From Apiotrichum sp. Y4204 (lineage: Eukaryota; Basidiomycota; Tremellomycetes; Trichosporonales; Trichosporonaceae), in assembly GCA_025531455.1 (NCBI GenBank), contig JAMYHL010000031.1, positions 124,001 through 188,000 of the forward strand: 64,000 nucleotides of DNA. The letters run 5' to 3'. The notes below the pieces were generated by a model that had not been told where the DNA came from, ran no database searches, and saw only the letters and a program-made list of their open reading frames with translations. A program made the translations under genes and the position numbers. Of this stretch, positions 32,709 through 43,816 are shown piece by piece. Position 1 is the stretch's first letter; every line of letters starts with the position of its first letter.

Positions 32709-35700
32709 GGCTGATGGGAGGCAGTTGCCGTAGCCGAGGGCGCCGATGAGCCAAGGGGAGAGGGAGCCGCGATGCTATGGTGCGAGTGCGATGGCGATCA
32801 GGGTGGGAGAGGAATGGAGTGAGCAAGAAGGGGGGCTACCGTATGGTGAGCGTGTGAAAGTGATGTGGATGATGGATCTGAACGCGGGACAGAGGGGATG
32901 GGGGTGGGAGAGAAGAAGTGATGCACGACCGGAGTTCTTTTGAATGGATCGAGTGGAATGGATAATGGCTAAAGTAAGCCTGAAATGCGAGAGATCTGTG
33001 TTCGTGTGATGGGATTGATCAGCGAGATGGTTGTGTGTGGTGAATGTAGATGAGTTTTAATGAAATGGCGACGACGAGCGACGAGCAATGAGGACGGAGG
33101 ACGAGGACGATTGATCGACGCGGGGTATATGGATCTCCCCTCTCTCACTCTCTCACTCTCCCCAGAGCTCCAGGCCCTTGACTCTGGACGGGGGGCACAG
33201 GATAGTGGCCGCAGTGGGCTATGTATCCCATCTACCCACACAAGATACGAGCACCGAGTGAGACAGGCGTGCGCTCAGAGGCTTGGGAGGTGGACTGGGT
33301 GGGTGAGTTGGTGTCGCGGTTGTGCCGAGGTGGTGGTTGGTGCGCGCAGTGTGTTGCGTGCCAGAGCGAGAGAGAGTCTGCGCGCCCCCTTTGTCCGACC
33401 CTTTACAACCGACAGACACGCAGCCGAGCACGACCAGAGCCAAGATAGGACGAAGGGGAGAGGGGAGGGGGGCAAGAGCTCCAGAGCGCCAGAGCTTGTC
33501 TGTGGCTCTGGCGTTTAGCCTTTTGCCCCCAGGGCAGGTAGGGGCTGGAGGAGGGAGGAGGAGAGGTGCGACGGCAGCCGGCACAGAGGGGAGAGATGAG
33601 GCATGAGGGGGAGGATTGGAGAAGGATGCTCTGTTACTGCTCTGTTCTGCTGTGTTGGGATCGGGCGACAACGGCAGCGCAACAAGCGGTAGTTTGGAGA
33701 GGAGGAGACCGAGGGGGGGGGGAGGGGCAGGGAGGACAACAGCGGAACAAGAGACAAGGTTATCCAAATGCCCGACCGACCTGGCTGGTCCCCTCTGCCT
33801 ATGTTCCCCCTCCTGGCTGTTCTGCTCTGCTCTACTCTCTCATCTGCTCTCTCCCTCTGCTCTCCCAATGCGATTTTTTGATTGCATGCATCCGTGCCTT
33901 GCCAGGTCTTGAATCCTGGGAAGCAAGCCCAGCCGCGGACGGGGGTTGGGAGGGGTTGCCCGCGTCGGTCCCGCCCCGAGCCAACAATGCTGCACTCTGG
34001 CCTCTGGCGACTGTCATCCGGCTACTCGCGCATCCCATCCCGTACACGCCCCCGGAAAAACACGTACACCTGGCTGCACGGCAGATGGTTCATTCCACTC
34101 GACACCAGGAGCGAGACCTCGAACGGTGTTCCCCGCCTCGCGGCCCGAAGCTTAAGTTGTGTTTCCCTCAGCCCCGCCTCAGCCCCAGACGCCTCCGCGC
34201 TCCTCCCTGTCGTCATTTCTGCAGATTTCCTGATCTCCTGAGGTGTGAGGAGAGGAGACAAGGGGGAACGACGACAAGCATAGGCTCTGCACCAGCGCAC
34301 GAGCAGCTGGGTAGAGAGTTGGCGCACATCATGTAGCATATACTTGCTGCCTCCAGAATGTCGGCAAGAGCACACGACCGACGAGAAGCAAAAGGTGACA
34401 CAGGAGAAAAGTCAGTATCAGACAGTTTGCCCCGTCCAGCCGCGCTCCTGTAATCTGTAACACCCGCGTAATGCGTCAATGGCGTCTCTGTGATGGACGC
34501 TCGGCGCTCTGCCCTCCGTAGCGACCGATGCCAAGGCCGGCATGGTCTACAGTGGCCGTGGTGCCCTGCCCACACGCGCAACGCAGGCCGGTACGACAGC
34601 CTCGCTGGCAGCTAGTCCGTGAGCGCGATTGCCTCGCGGCCTCGTCGGCTTGGAATCGGCATTTGCGGCCGGCGTGCCCGCCAACAACTACATCCACGAT
34701 CTACGACCCCACGAGCACATCTTCATCCACATTCTTGGGAATGACGCAGACCCGATCGTTACTCATCAGGATCAGGCGGCGGCACATGGCGATATATGGC
34801 ATTGCTGCCGACCACGCCGCCTACGCCGCCCGCGCCCCCCGCGACGAGTCACTTCTAGTCCTGCGGCCCGGCTCTGCCTCGACAGCTACAGCGCTACAGA
34901 TCTGCCGTGCAGAGACATGCGTATGAGATTACAATGTACACAGTAGTGCCCCATCTCCCCTCGGCGCACGCCACGAGATTAAGGCCCGCGCTCGGGCCAC
35001 CACCGCCATGGATCGCAATGTCCGCCGGCAATGCACGCTGCCCGCTGCAGGCTGTGCGCTGTGCGCTGGATACTGCGGAACGCGGAGCGTCTCATTGCCG
35101 GCGAGGCGGCGGGCCACAGGCTACAGGCGACAGACCACAGGCGAAGGACGACGTCCGTCCACTCGTGTCTCGTCGGTCGTAGCTAGGCGTATCGTGTCGT
35201 GTCCGTGATCAGTCAGCCACCACCTGCACTCTTTCGTACCTCATCGCGGCCTCTTGAATTCCCGGCTCTCCCTCGAATCCCCGATCCCCAATCACATCAT
35301 TGCTGGCCTGTGCGCAGACGGCCTTGATGTCCGTGTTCCATACGTGTTTCCCTACGTGTTCCATACGTTGCTTGCTCGCGATTGCTCGCACATTTTGTAG
35401 ATCTGAGGACTCCAAAGCCCGATGGGCCGATGTATCCATAGGGCCAACGACCCGATGAGCCGAAGAGAGATCTAGAGACAAGCCGGTGACGAGCCGGTGA
35501 CCAGTCGTGCGCCTCGCTTATCGCATAGCGCATAGCGCAGATCCATGCCGGGTGGTATTCCGTGCCACGGTCGAGTAGCGAGTACATTCCCCGCACGCGA
35601 CCGCAGCTCACACGACTCTCAAACTCAGTCTCACCGCCCAGAGCCCAGACCACGAACTACTCCACAGCTTCTTCCCACCACAGTCTTCATCGCTGAGGCG

Positions 35701-38700
35701 GGCCGAGCAGATTCCGAGCAGACGAAACGACACCGAAACAAAACACTTGCTACAACAGGTGCAAACACTGCCGAGCAGTGCCAAGTACCTTTCGCGAGTA
35801 ATGTGGGACCTGATTGCGGACTGCCCGCGATGCGCAGCTGCACGGGGAGAGGCACAAGCACCGCTCACCAGAAGACGTCAGCTCGTAATGAGATCTAGGA
35901 ACTCGGCTTTTCGCCATGCCCTCCTGGCCCAGCGCTCGGCGCGGACCTGATTCTTCCCACCTGTCGGCTTGTGGCAGCTGACAACGGAACAGAAACCAGG
36001 AGTAACGGCAGCCGTTGATGAGCACTAAGGAGCACGAGGATTAAATGGCTGGGGGCCGGGCGGGACAGGTGCAACGTACGGGGCTGTGGCGAGCTGAAAC
36101 GAGCACATGTGGGCTAAGACATTACGCATCCTCTCCTCGCAAAGTTATGGCTGCTATTGCTGACGTCTGAAGGCGAATCAAGATAGATTAGGCTGCAGTG
36201 CAGACAGCAGGGGGCAGGAAATGCTAGGCATAGGCGTACGAGATAGGAGGAGGGGTACCAGCGAGGATGGAAGACATTTGTCTGTCTCCCTCCCTCGCCG
36301 AACTCCGATCCCGGATCCAGGTCCCACGCACGAGGAGGTCGGAAAACCATGTTTGAACTATACTGTAATACTCTATGCATCTGACAGATGGCAGCTGACA
36401 GCTTCAAGAATGCCGAGTTTGAGAAGGAGCTGGCAACGGGCCGAGGATCCCGTTCGGTGTTGTCCGACATACTTCCCAGCTGCTGGCCCTGGCTTTGAAC
36501 TGCCCAGTGCCAGATATCTGCCTGTGTGAGGCTCGTAACAACGACGCCAGCCGGCAAGACACTACAGTGTCACCCAAGCTCCAAGCTGCGATACGCGAGC
36601 TGAACCTGCGACCCGTGCAATATCCGTGACTCGCCACCTGCCTCATCGGTCTTTGGCTCAGATTCCGTTACGCCACGCCTGCTTCCCCTGCCGGCTACAG
36701 CTGGTCTTCGCTTTGGCCGCTGCATGCTGCTAAAACCCTGTGACGGTCATGACTAACTGGTCTGACGACATGAGCTGTACAGTCCATGCATATGCAGCAA
36801 GAAGTACGGAGCTAGAGTGTGGCGTGACGTCCATAGTCTGGGATCCAGTCCTGGGCATCGTCCACATCCCGCCATTCTAAGCCCCCAAACCCCAGCCGCA
36901 CCTGCCTTCACTCCGCGCCCCAAGCGCCAAGTGGCAGCCGCCGCGGAGCGGGAGAGCGAGGGTGGGAACGCCGATGGAGGTGGTTAAGAGGCACAGAATG
37001 ACGGCAGGCGGAAGGGACGTCCGCCGTGCGTCTCACTGCTGGAATGAATGCTCCGAGGCCGGAGGTACCAGGGAACGTATGGGCTCGTGTGGTGTTCGCT
37101 TCGAGCTGGCCGAGCTGGCCGAGCTGGAATCGGCTCCGCGTGATGTGTGTGCGCAAGCGCCGGGGCGCCGCGGGGGCGACACTGACTGAGGGATTGGAAT
37201 GTGGCGAGTAACGAGCGAGCGGGAGATAGGACCCCGCTTGATGCACACTCTGACAAACCATCTCGATGGGCGGGGCCAGACTCACGGCTTCACCGAGTAC
37301 CGCCGGGCATCCTGCCCCAGCGCCTGGCACAGCTTCTACTACCCACCCTCTTGTGACTACCTACTGGAATCAACATCTGGAACGGCACGGTGCCGCTCTG
37401 CCACTGGTCCTGTCGGGGATCTGGGAGATGAAGTGAGGAATCCACAGAAATGGAAATGCTGATGAGGAAAACAAGAAGCAAACTTCAGCAACGTCGACAC
37501 AAAGCGCACAGGCTACGCAGAGCTCTGCGACGTGCCAAACTTAGAGCTAAACTCGATGACGGGAGCGCGAGGCGACATGCTTGCTGCACTCGTCGAGTGG
37601 CGGTTGCGAAATCAGGCGCGTCAGGATGCCAAGCCACTCGTTCAGTAGAGAACCTCAGAACGCACGTGAATCGACGTCGGGCGGGGCAGTATCGGAACGC
37701 GCACAGCGGTACATGGGAATAAGCTTGACATGGCTCGGGGCTGGAATCTATGCGGCCCAGGACGCAGCGCTCAGACCAATGGGTAACAGGGTGCCGGAAC
37801 ACGAGTGGCAGTCAGTGCCACCCGAGCGGGAACGCTTTGCGCGTGTTCCGTGTCCCTTGGCGGACTGGCGGCGCAGATCTCGGCCGTACCTTTGGAGCAG
37901 GAAGACCTGGCGAGACCGCGTTGTGACACAGCATGTTGGTTATATTGGGTGGATGTCTCTGTCGTAAATGATCACAGTCAATGCTTCGGTATTACCAGGG
38001 CGGTGTCAGTCGTATAGTTATTGCCACAATGGTCCACAATCCAAGCTAGCACGGCCCAAATGCCAGTGTGCCGCGGCGGTGCCAGATAGTTACATTGACC
38101 GCACCCAGATAAATCCCTCTGCAGGTTGTGCGTTCAGGCTCGAAACTTGGGAAAGAGCTTTCGGTTGCCCGCAGTGCCGACGAGCGCTCGAAATTGCACC
38201 CAGTCCGGCGCAAGGTGTACTTGTACAATGGCCAGCCTACTGCGACGCGTGCCACGCAAGTCCGACGGACTCACGGACTCGCGATTTCACGAGTAGTCCG
38301 AACGGCACGGGCACCACCGGAGCCTAATCCAATCGTGTGTGGGTATTTTTGGCACGTTTCACAGGGGCCACAGGCCACAGAGTTGCTAGAGTTGAGCTTG
38401 AACTCATCATTTACGCGACTCCAGGACGGCCCGGCGAGGACCGGCGGCCCGGCGAACCGGATCTCGCCCGACCCCACGACGAGGCACCCATTTGTCGTGA
38501 GGACTGAAGATCTCAACCATATCAGAGTCGCCTAGTGGGTCCCCAACGTCAAGCTTGCATCCCGGTCTGCCGAGCACGATCCCTTGTTGGCTCGCGTTCT
38601 TGAATCGGCGCAGCTGACGTAATTGCCAGTGGCTCGTATAGTGTAGGTGGTTATCACTGGTCGTTGTGGTGTTCAGAGCTGCTCCGACCCGACCGCTGTT

Positions 38701-39002
38701 CGACTCAGCGTGCGAGCACGACCTTTTTGAAGATCTTGAGGTGCGAGGACGGCCTAGGACGGCCCGGGAGGGGTGTGGGGAGGCTGGGCTGGGGCGGCAT
38801 GGAACCCGTATGGCGGGTTGGATCGGTGGTGGCAAGGAAGCACAGTGAGATCACACCCAGAGTCTTTGCAGGGGCTCAGCTGTCAGTTTCTATAGTGAGT
38901 AGTCAATTGTGCTTGCGCTCCAATCTGCGGCAGATTGCGGCAGATTGGAGCGCAAGCACAATTGAGCTGTCAGTCTACGCGTATCTCTATACATGCACTC
39001 TA
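32709..39002. other. 6.3-kb gene-poor region
   Basis: No protein family, exon chain or tRNA was recognised in this stretch between the Zn2Cys6 start and the HOM2 stop. Open frames are short and disagree in codon use with the flanking genes. Local features are a GC-to-AT fluctuating texture, short repeats such as gagctggcc x3 at about 37105-37130, and a perfect hairpin at 38904-38964. It may be the upstream regulatory region of the transcription factor, or hold non-coding RNA. Confidence 0.5.
38904..38964. repeat. Perfect 25-bp inverted repeat with 11-nt loop
   Basis: Arms 38904-38928 and 38940-38964 are exact reverse complements (CAATTGTGCTTGCGCTCCAA... and its complement), separated by 11 nt. 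The hairpin lies 39 bp beyond the HOM2 stop codon on the HOM2 strand, probably within its 3' UTR or terminator region. Confidence 0.95.
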
Positions 39003-40621
39003 TTACACAATGTAGCCCTTCTCGACAGCAATCTCGGCGTTCATGACCGACGACGTGGCGGCGCCAAGACGGACGTTGTCGAGGAGACAGACAAACTTGA
39101 CGTCAAAGATGTTGCACTCGCGGACGCGGCCGACAGAGACGCACGCGCCGTTGTAGAGGTCGCGGTCGAGGCGGGGCTGCGGGCGGTCGGGCGCATCGTG
39201 CAGGACAATGGCCTCGGCCGGCGCGGACGGGCACCCGAGCTCCTGGCACTCGGTCTTGAAGTTTGCGAACGCGGCGCGCACCTCGTCCATGGACGGTGTC
39301 TTGTCCGTCGCAAACTTGACGGACACACAGGCGAGGTGGCCGTCAATAACGGGAACACGGTTGCAGGCAGCCGAAATGTTCATCGGCTGGCTGGCGTGCA
39401 GGTCGAAGCCGGTGGCGCCGGGCAGCACGCCACCAAGAATCTTGGAAGTCTCCCACTCAATCTTCTCCTCCTCACCGCCAATGTACGGGACGACGTTGTC
39501 GAGAATGTCGAGCGACGAGACACCGGGGTAACCTGCGCCCGAGATGGCCTGCATGGTGGTGACCATGACGGTCTTGAGGGGCCCAAAGGCGACCTCGAGG
39601 GCCTTGAGCGGGACGACAACTGCGGTGGTCGAGCAGTTGGCATTGCAGACCAGGTAGCCCTTGGAGAGCTTGAGCTCCTTCTGCTGGTGGCGCACGACCT
39701 CGAGGTGATCCGGGTTGACAAGCGGGACCATAAGGGGGACCATCGGGTCGCGGCGGTAGTTCTTGGCGTTCGAGAAGACGACGAGCTCGGCAGCACGGAA
39801 CGCGGCCTCTGTGTTGTTAGCGCGTGAAACATGACACGTTGTGTGGCTGTAGTTCTGCAGTTGGGGACGATAGGGCGAGAGTGTCATGCGAATGTGAAGC
39901 GCGAGTCACGCGAGCATCGGCTTCTCAAGATGCCGATGGCGGACACCACCCAATTGCTGGCAATCGCAAGCTCTTGAGACACAGCACTCCATGATCCGAG
40001 ATGCAGCATACGGCATCATACAAGCGGTGATAAGAGGACAGCCGCGTTGAACCGAATCAGAGGGCACAGGGTCCAGAGCACCAACGGGAGATTCAAGCAT
40101 GTTGCTCTGCCATTTTCCGTGCCTCCACCGATTCTTGTCCGAGTCGGGACATGCCGAATCGACATTTCTCGCAAACCTCCACCACTGGCGTCCCATGACT
40201 CGACCCATTCTTGTGCCCGGCAGACAACCTGGTTATCTGCTCGGCACGCTGCACGCGTGACAGCCACTCACCAATCTCGCCGGCGACGTCGTGGTCAAGT
40301 CCCGAAAAGACGACGCCGCACTCCTTGAACGGCTCGGGCTTGCACTCCTGTACGATCATCTTGCGGACCTTTTCGGGGATGCGCGTCGCGAGCTTCCACT
40401 TGGTCACCTGCGCATACTCCTTGCCTGCGGAGCGGTGCGAGGCGCCGAGCGCGTGGATCTCAAAGTACGGGTGCTCAGCGAGGAGCTCGATAAAGCTGAC
40501 CGTCAGACATGACCTAGAACAATAATCGGCTGACGCGTTCTCGCTCCCCGCCGCACACTCACCGCTGGCCGACGGTGCCCGTGGCGCCGAGAACACCGAC
40601 CTTGATGGGCTGGCGGGTCAT
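39003..40621 (-). CDS. Aspartate-semialdehyde dehydrogenase Hom2
   Basis: Three exons on the minus strand (40563-40621, 40272-40495, 39003-39808) encode 362 aa. The N-terminal NADP-binding loop is VGVLGATGTVGQRF. The catalytic Cys is in CNANCSTT at about residue 153, and the substrate-binding EKIEWETSKILGG and HASQPMNISAACNRVPV blocks follow. It reduces aspartyl-4-phosphate to aspartate semialdehyde, the branch point to threonine, methionine and homoserine. Length agrees with yeast Hom2 (365 aa). The second intron, 463 nt, is about ten times longer than most introns here. A GGGGC run lies about 180-210 bp upstream and a perfect hairpin lies just downstream. Confidence 0.97.
39809..40271 (-). 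other. Unusually long intron (463 nt) of HOM2
   Basis: The donor GTGAGT and the AACACAG acceptor fit the flanking frame exactly. No snoRNA C/D box pair or ORF was convincing inside it. Confidence 0.75.
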
Positions 40622-41268
40622 TTTGGATGGTTTTGTTGTTGTTTTAGGTGGTGGAGGAGATGGTGGATGAGAGGAAAACCTTGAAAGACACCAAAAAGAC
40701 GTACTGGGACGTCGGATCGGGAAAAGTGGAGGCGGCAGGTTGCGACATGGCACGCATTCAGACATTCGAGTCGAGACGCGGAGCGGGGGAGCGGAGGAGC
40801 GGGGGCGGGGCGGGGCGGGGCGGGGCGGGCACACTGCGGGCGGGAATCTCGGGCAACATCGGGGAAAAGAATTCCTAATCGGAGGAGAGGTGGAGGTCTA
40901 ATGAAGCAGCAGATCACTCCCTGTTTTGTATTAGCGGATGCAAAACTTTTCATTAGCATCGGAGTGGCCGGGTGGCAATTCGGTGCTTGGCGCTCCAAGT
41001 AGCCGGTGTAAAGGTGTTGCTGGGGAATGCCAAGAAAGAAGCCGTTGATAACCATCCACAGGTGTTGTGTCCATTTTTAAAAGCCCACATCGCATGAGAC
41101 ACTAGTTTTCTCTCTTCTTTTCCTCCTTTCCTTTTCTTCTACCTCTCACCTCTCCGTCTCCCTCTTGGCGTCTCTCATTCTCTTCATGTGCATATAGAAA
41201 CGGACAGTGCCAGCGCGACCTCCCAGATCTCTCACCTACCCACTCTTCCCACCCACGCTTTTCCCGCA
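40622..41268. other. Divergent intergenic, HOM2 / DUF1275
   Basis: Promoter region for both genes. A (GGGGC)n run sits at 40801-40829 and a CT-rich tract at about 41108-41185, ahead of the DUF1275 start. No exon is supported. Confidence 0.55.
40801..40829 (+). repeat. GGGGC tandem repeat, G-quadruplex-prone
   Basis: At least five G4 tracts spaced by single C residues on the plus strand, 180-208 bp upstream of the HOM2 start codon. Confidence 0.85.
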
Positions 41269-42301
41269 ATGACAACGGAAAAAACCGACTCCACCGCCGA
41301 CATCGAGGCCGGCAAGGACAAGTCCCCGCCCCGCTCCCTTACACAGCGGACGTGGGACTACCTCCAGACACAGGTCGACACGAAAAAGTCCAATGCGGTG
41401 TCGCTCTATGCGTGTTTCCTCACGGGCTACACCTCTGCCATATCCTTCTCGGTATGTATACAGCACTGTTTACTCGAATGTACGGTTACTGACTTCCCCC
41501 AGGCATGTTTCATTTGGTACGCGGGCCGTAGTGGACCATTTTCTGCATACCACATACTGACCATTTTAGGTGTGGCTTCCAGACCGGTAACGTCGCGCAG
41601 TTGGGCATTGCCATTGCACGCAACTTTGATCCGATCCCGGAGCGGACATATCACTTTGAGAAGCCCGACCAGCAGGCGTTTTGCTCGGTGCTCGCCTTCC
41701 TTATCGGCACGTCGCTCGGTCGTATTGGCGACAAGTTTGGCGCAAAGCGGCGCACATGGCTGGTTGTGTCTTCATTCCTCCAGGTCCTGATGGCCATGGC
41801 GGCCTCCCTCTGCGCGCACTACTCCGGCGAGGGATCCTACGCTCTGTGAGTTGGATCGTACAAGTGTATCTCGCGGACACAACTGACATCAGTTCGCGCT
41901 GGGAGCCGCAGTGGCGCACCCCGCTTGGCATGGCCGCTCTGGCCTTCATTTCCGCAAGTCTCGGTCTGCAGGGCATTATCGGCAAGGTGGGTTCTTTCAG
42001 GGACACAATGGAATTCTGTGCTAACCCCCAGCGCATCGGCTCCCCGATGAACACGACGGTGGTGCTGACCACGACGTGGGTGGAAATCTTCAACGACCCG
42101 CTGCTGTTTTCCATGAAGCGCCAGCGGGGCCGTGACACGCGCATCCTCGGCGTGCTGTACCTGGTGTTTGGATCGTTTGTCGCGCGCGCAATCATGGGCC
42201 CCATCGGCAGCGCTGGCGCCCTCGGCGTGCTCTGCGGCTTCCGCCTGCTGCAGACGGTGTGGTGGGTGCTGACACCCGAGGTGCCCGAGCCGGCGAGCTA
42301 G
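41269..42301 (+). CDS. DUF1275 (YoaK-type) membrane protein
   Basis: Five exons (41269-41451, 41503-41516, 41570-41845, 41893-41986, 42032-42301) encode 278 aa. The second exon is only 14 nt; together with its neighbours it builds ACFIWCGFQTGNVAQLG, the conserved opening of the family. Further family blocks are FLIGTSLGRIGDKFGAKRR and RIGSPMNTTVVLTTTWVEIF. Five to six hydrophobic helices are visible, and the N terminus is hydrophilic and cytosolic-looking. DUF1275 proteins occur in bacteria and fungi and have no settled function; a transport role is assumed by analogy only. The gene is divergent from HOM2 with CT-rich promoter DNA. Confidence 0.87.
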
Positions 42302-42825
42302 ATCGCGAGATAGAGCCTAGACGCAGGAGCGTTTCGGTCATTATCCTAGATGTTGATGTTGTCTGTAGAGTCGTATAATACATGGGGGGTGGCGGTGGAT
42401 GTCAGTTTTAGAATGTCAACAACAGAACTCGCAATTCCGTCACATCACGCAATCCAATCCAGAAAGCATAAGCTCTCAAGTCGCAATCCATCAGCACCAG
42501 CATTACAATGCACACTCTCCAGAACCCGTCCATACCGCACTCTCCCCGACTGTCCATGGCTGATCGCGCCGTCCGGCACGCGACCCAATGTCAACAACAA
42601 GGGTCCGGGGTTCCCCACGATCACATTCCTCAGCGCCTGCGAATAAGCATATTCTCCACAAACATTACTCACATGCCCAGCGATCACCAGTCATCCTATC
42701 ACACTCGTCCGCGTTCTGCTCAACAGTTTTAGGAGAATAATGCATACCCGGCACTAGGCAGGGATGGTCTCGCTATATAAGATGCTATGGAATGGTCGTC
42801 AAAGGTCGTCAAGTCGTTAATGGGT

Positions 42826-42963
42826 CGTATGAATTATGTGACAGGTGGCCAAAGGCCGGCGGACCATGTACCGCCTAATCGTGGATGTAATGCTCGTATG
42901 ATCTATGTTACAGATGGCCTAGGGCCTGCGGACCATGTACCGCGTGATCGTTATGTGATGCTT
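42826..42963. repeat. Two tandem copies of a 69-bp unit
   Basis: Copies 42826-42894 and 42895-42963 each start CGTATGA, share GGACCATGTACCGC and end before another CGTATGATG (a truncated third copy). Identity is roughly 75-80% by eye. Because 69 is a multiple of three, the forward frame shows a repeated PADHVP peptide, but there is no other coding evidence. Confidence 0.9.
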
Positions 42964-43020
42964 CGTATGATGTTCAGATGCTGTCGTTCAAATTGTGTCG
43001 AGTCGTAATGTTTTGCTAGA

Positions 43021-43062
43021 GAGTCGCTCGTCAAGAGTCGCTCGTTAAGAGTCACTCGTTAA
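43021..43062. repeat. Three 14-bp direct repeats abutting a stop codon
   Basis: Units GAGTCGCTCGTCAA, GAGTCGCTCGTTAA and GAGTCACTCGTTAA run directly into the stop codon of the minus-strand gene that ends at 43067. Confidence 0.9.
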
Positions 43063-43066
43063 GAGT

Positions 43067-43816
43067 CTAGCCGCGCATGCCGAAGAAGTTGCAGCGGGGA
43101 ATCTTGCCCTCGTACTGGCGGGTGTCGTAGGCCTTGTCCGAGCGGCGGATGGGAGAGGGCGAGACGTCCTTGTACTTGTTGCCCGAGTTGCCAGCGTACT
43201 CGTTCTCCTCCTCGTCCTCGAGCACCTCCTCCTGGTCGACGTCCTCGCGGGAAGAAACGTTAAAGTAGCCGGCGTAGATGTCCTCAACCTCGACCTCAAA
43301 GTTCTCGACGCTCTGGTAGTGGTGGGGAACCTGGCGGCGGGCAGCGGCGGCGTAGCGCTGCGCCTCGGTCATCTCGGGCTCCTCGAGCTCCTCATCCTCC
43401 TCGGTCGTCTGGCTGTACGTCGCCATGTCGGTGTAGTAGGTCGTGTCGGTGTACGTGGTCGACTGGGCGTCGGCGTAGCTCTCGTCCTGCGCGGCGCTGG
43501 GGAAGTTCTCAAAGTTGGAGCCAAAGCCGATGCCGCCGCCGCCGTAGCACGCCGCCTCGCGCCGAGCAGCCTTGGTGGGGGACGAGTTGGAGTTGTAGCT
43601 CCAGTCGGAGGACTCGGGGGTGGGGTAGGCGGTCTGCTCTGGAGCGTACGAGTTGGGCTGGCGGTAAGGCGAGACAGGGCCGTAGGGCGTGGCGGGAGGG
43701 GTGTCGTACGCGGCGTCGTCGGTCATCATGTTCGAGGGGGTTGAGTAGCTCTCGTAGCCCGCCGCGGTGCGCGAGTACTTGGTGAAGAAGGGGTGGTTGG
43801 ACGACTGACCGTACAT
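43067..43816 (-). CDS. Unidentified 249-aa Tyr/Ser/Glu-rich protein
   Basis: A single frame on the minus strand beginning MYGQSSNHPFFTKYSR. The composition is strongly biased: Tyr, Ser, Thr, Pro and Asn in the first half (YDTPPATPYGPVSPYRQP, then TTYTDTTYYTDMATYSQ), and an acidic middle (EEDEELEEPE and EDEEENEYAG). A conserved-looking motif, IPRCNFFGMRG, forms the extreme C terminus. It is probably intrinsically disordered, with no membrane segment or recognisable domain. Codon use matches neighbouring real genes (third-position G/C), which supports a real gene. No function is proposed. The 14-bp repeats lie in its 3' UTR immediately after the stop. Confidence 0.7.
   Translation of the reverse strand: MYGQSSNHPFFTKYSRTAAGYESYSTPSNMMTDDAAYDTPPATPYGPVSPYRQPNSYAPEQTAYPTPESSDWSYNSNSSPTKAARREAACYGGGGIGFGSNFENFPSAAQDESYADAQSTTYTDTTYYTDMATYSQTTEEDEELEEPEMTEAQRYAAAARRQVPHHYQSVENFEVEVEDIYAGYFNVSSREDVDQEEVLEDEEENEYAGNSGNKYKDVSPSPIRRSDKAYDTRQYEGKIPRCNFFGMRG

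Larger units (their letters stand above)
42302..43066. other. Convergent intergenic region with tandem repeats
   Basis: Contains a TATATAA at 42774-42780, a 69-bp tandem duplication (42826-42963) and three 14-bp repeats (43021-43062). There is no coding exon. Confidence 0.6.

Noticed and set aside
34629..34946. Plus-strand frame with a protein-like stretch in the 6.3-kb gap
   Set aside because: No ATG start, no family resemblance, and no believable splice partners on either side.
38664..39827. 387-codon plus-strand frame over HOM2
   Set aside because: Overlaps the HOM2 catalytic region in antisense; its translation is low-complexity and the hairpin lies inside it.
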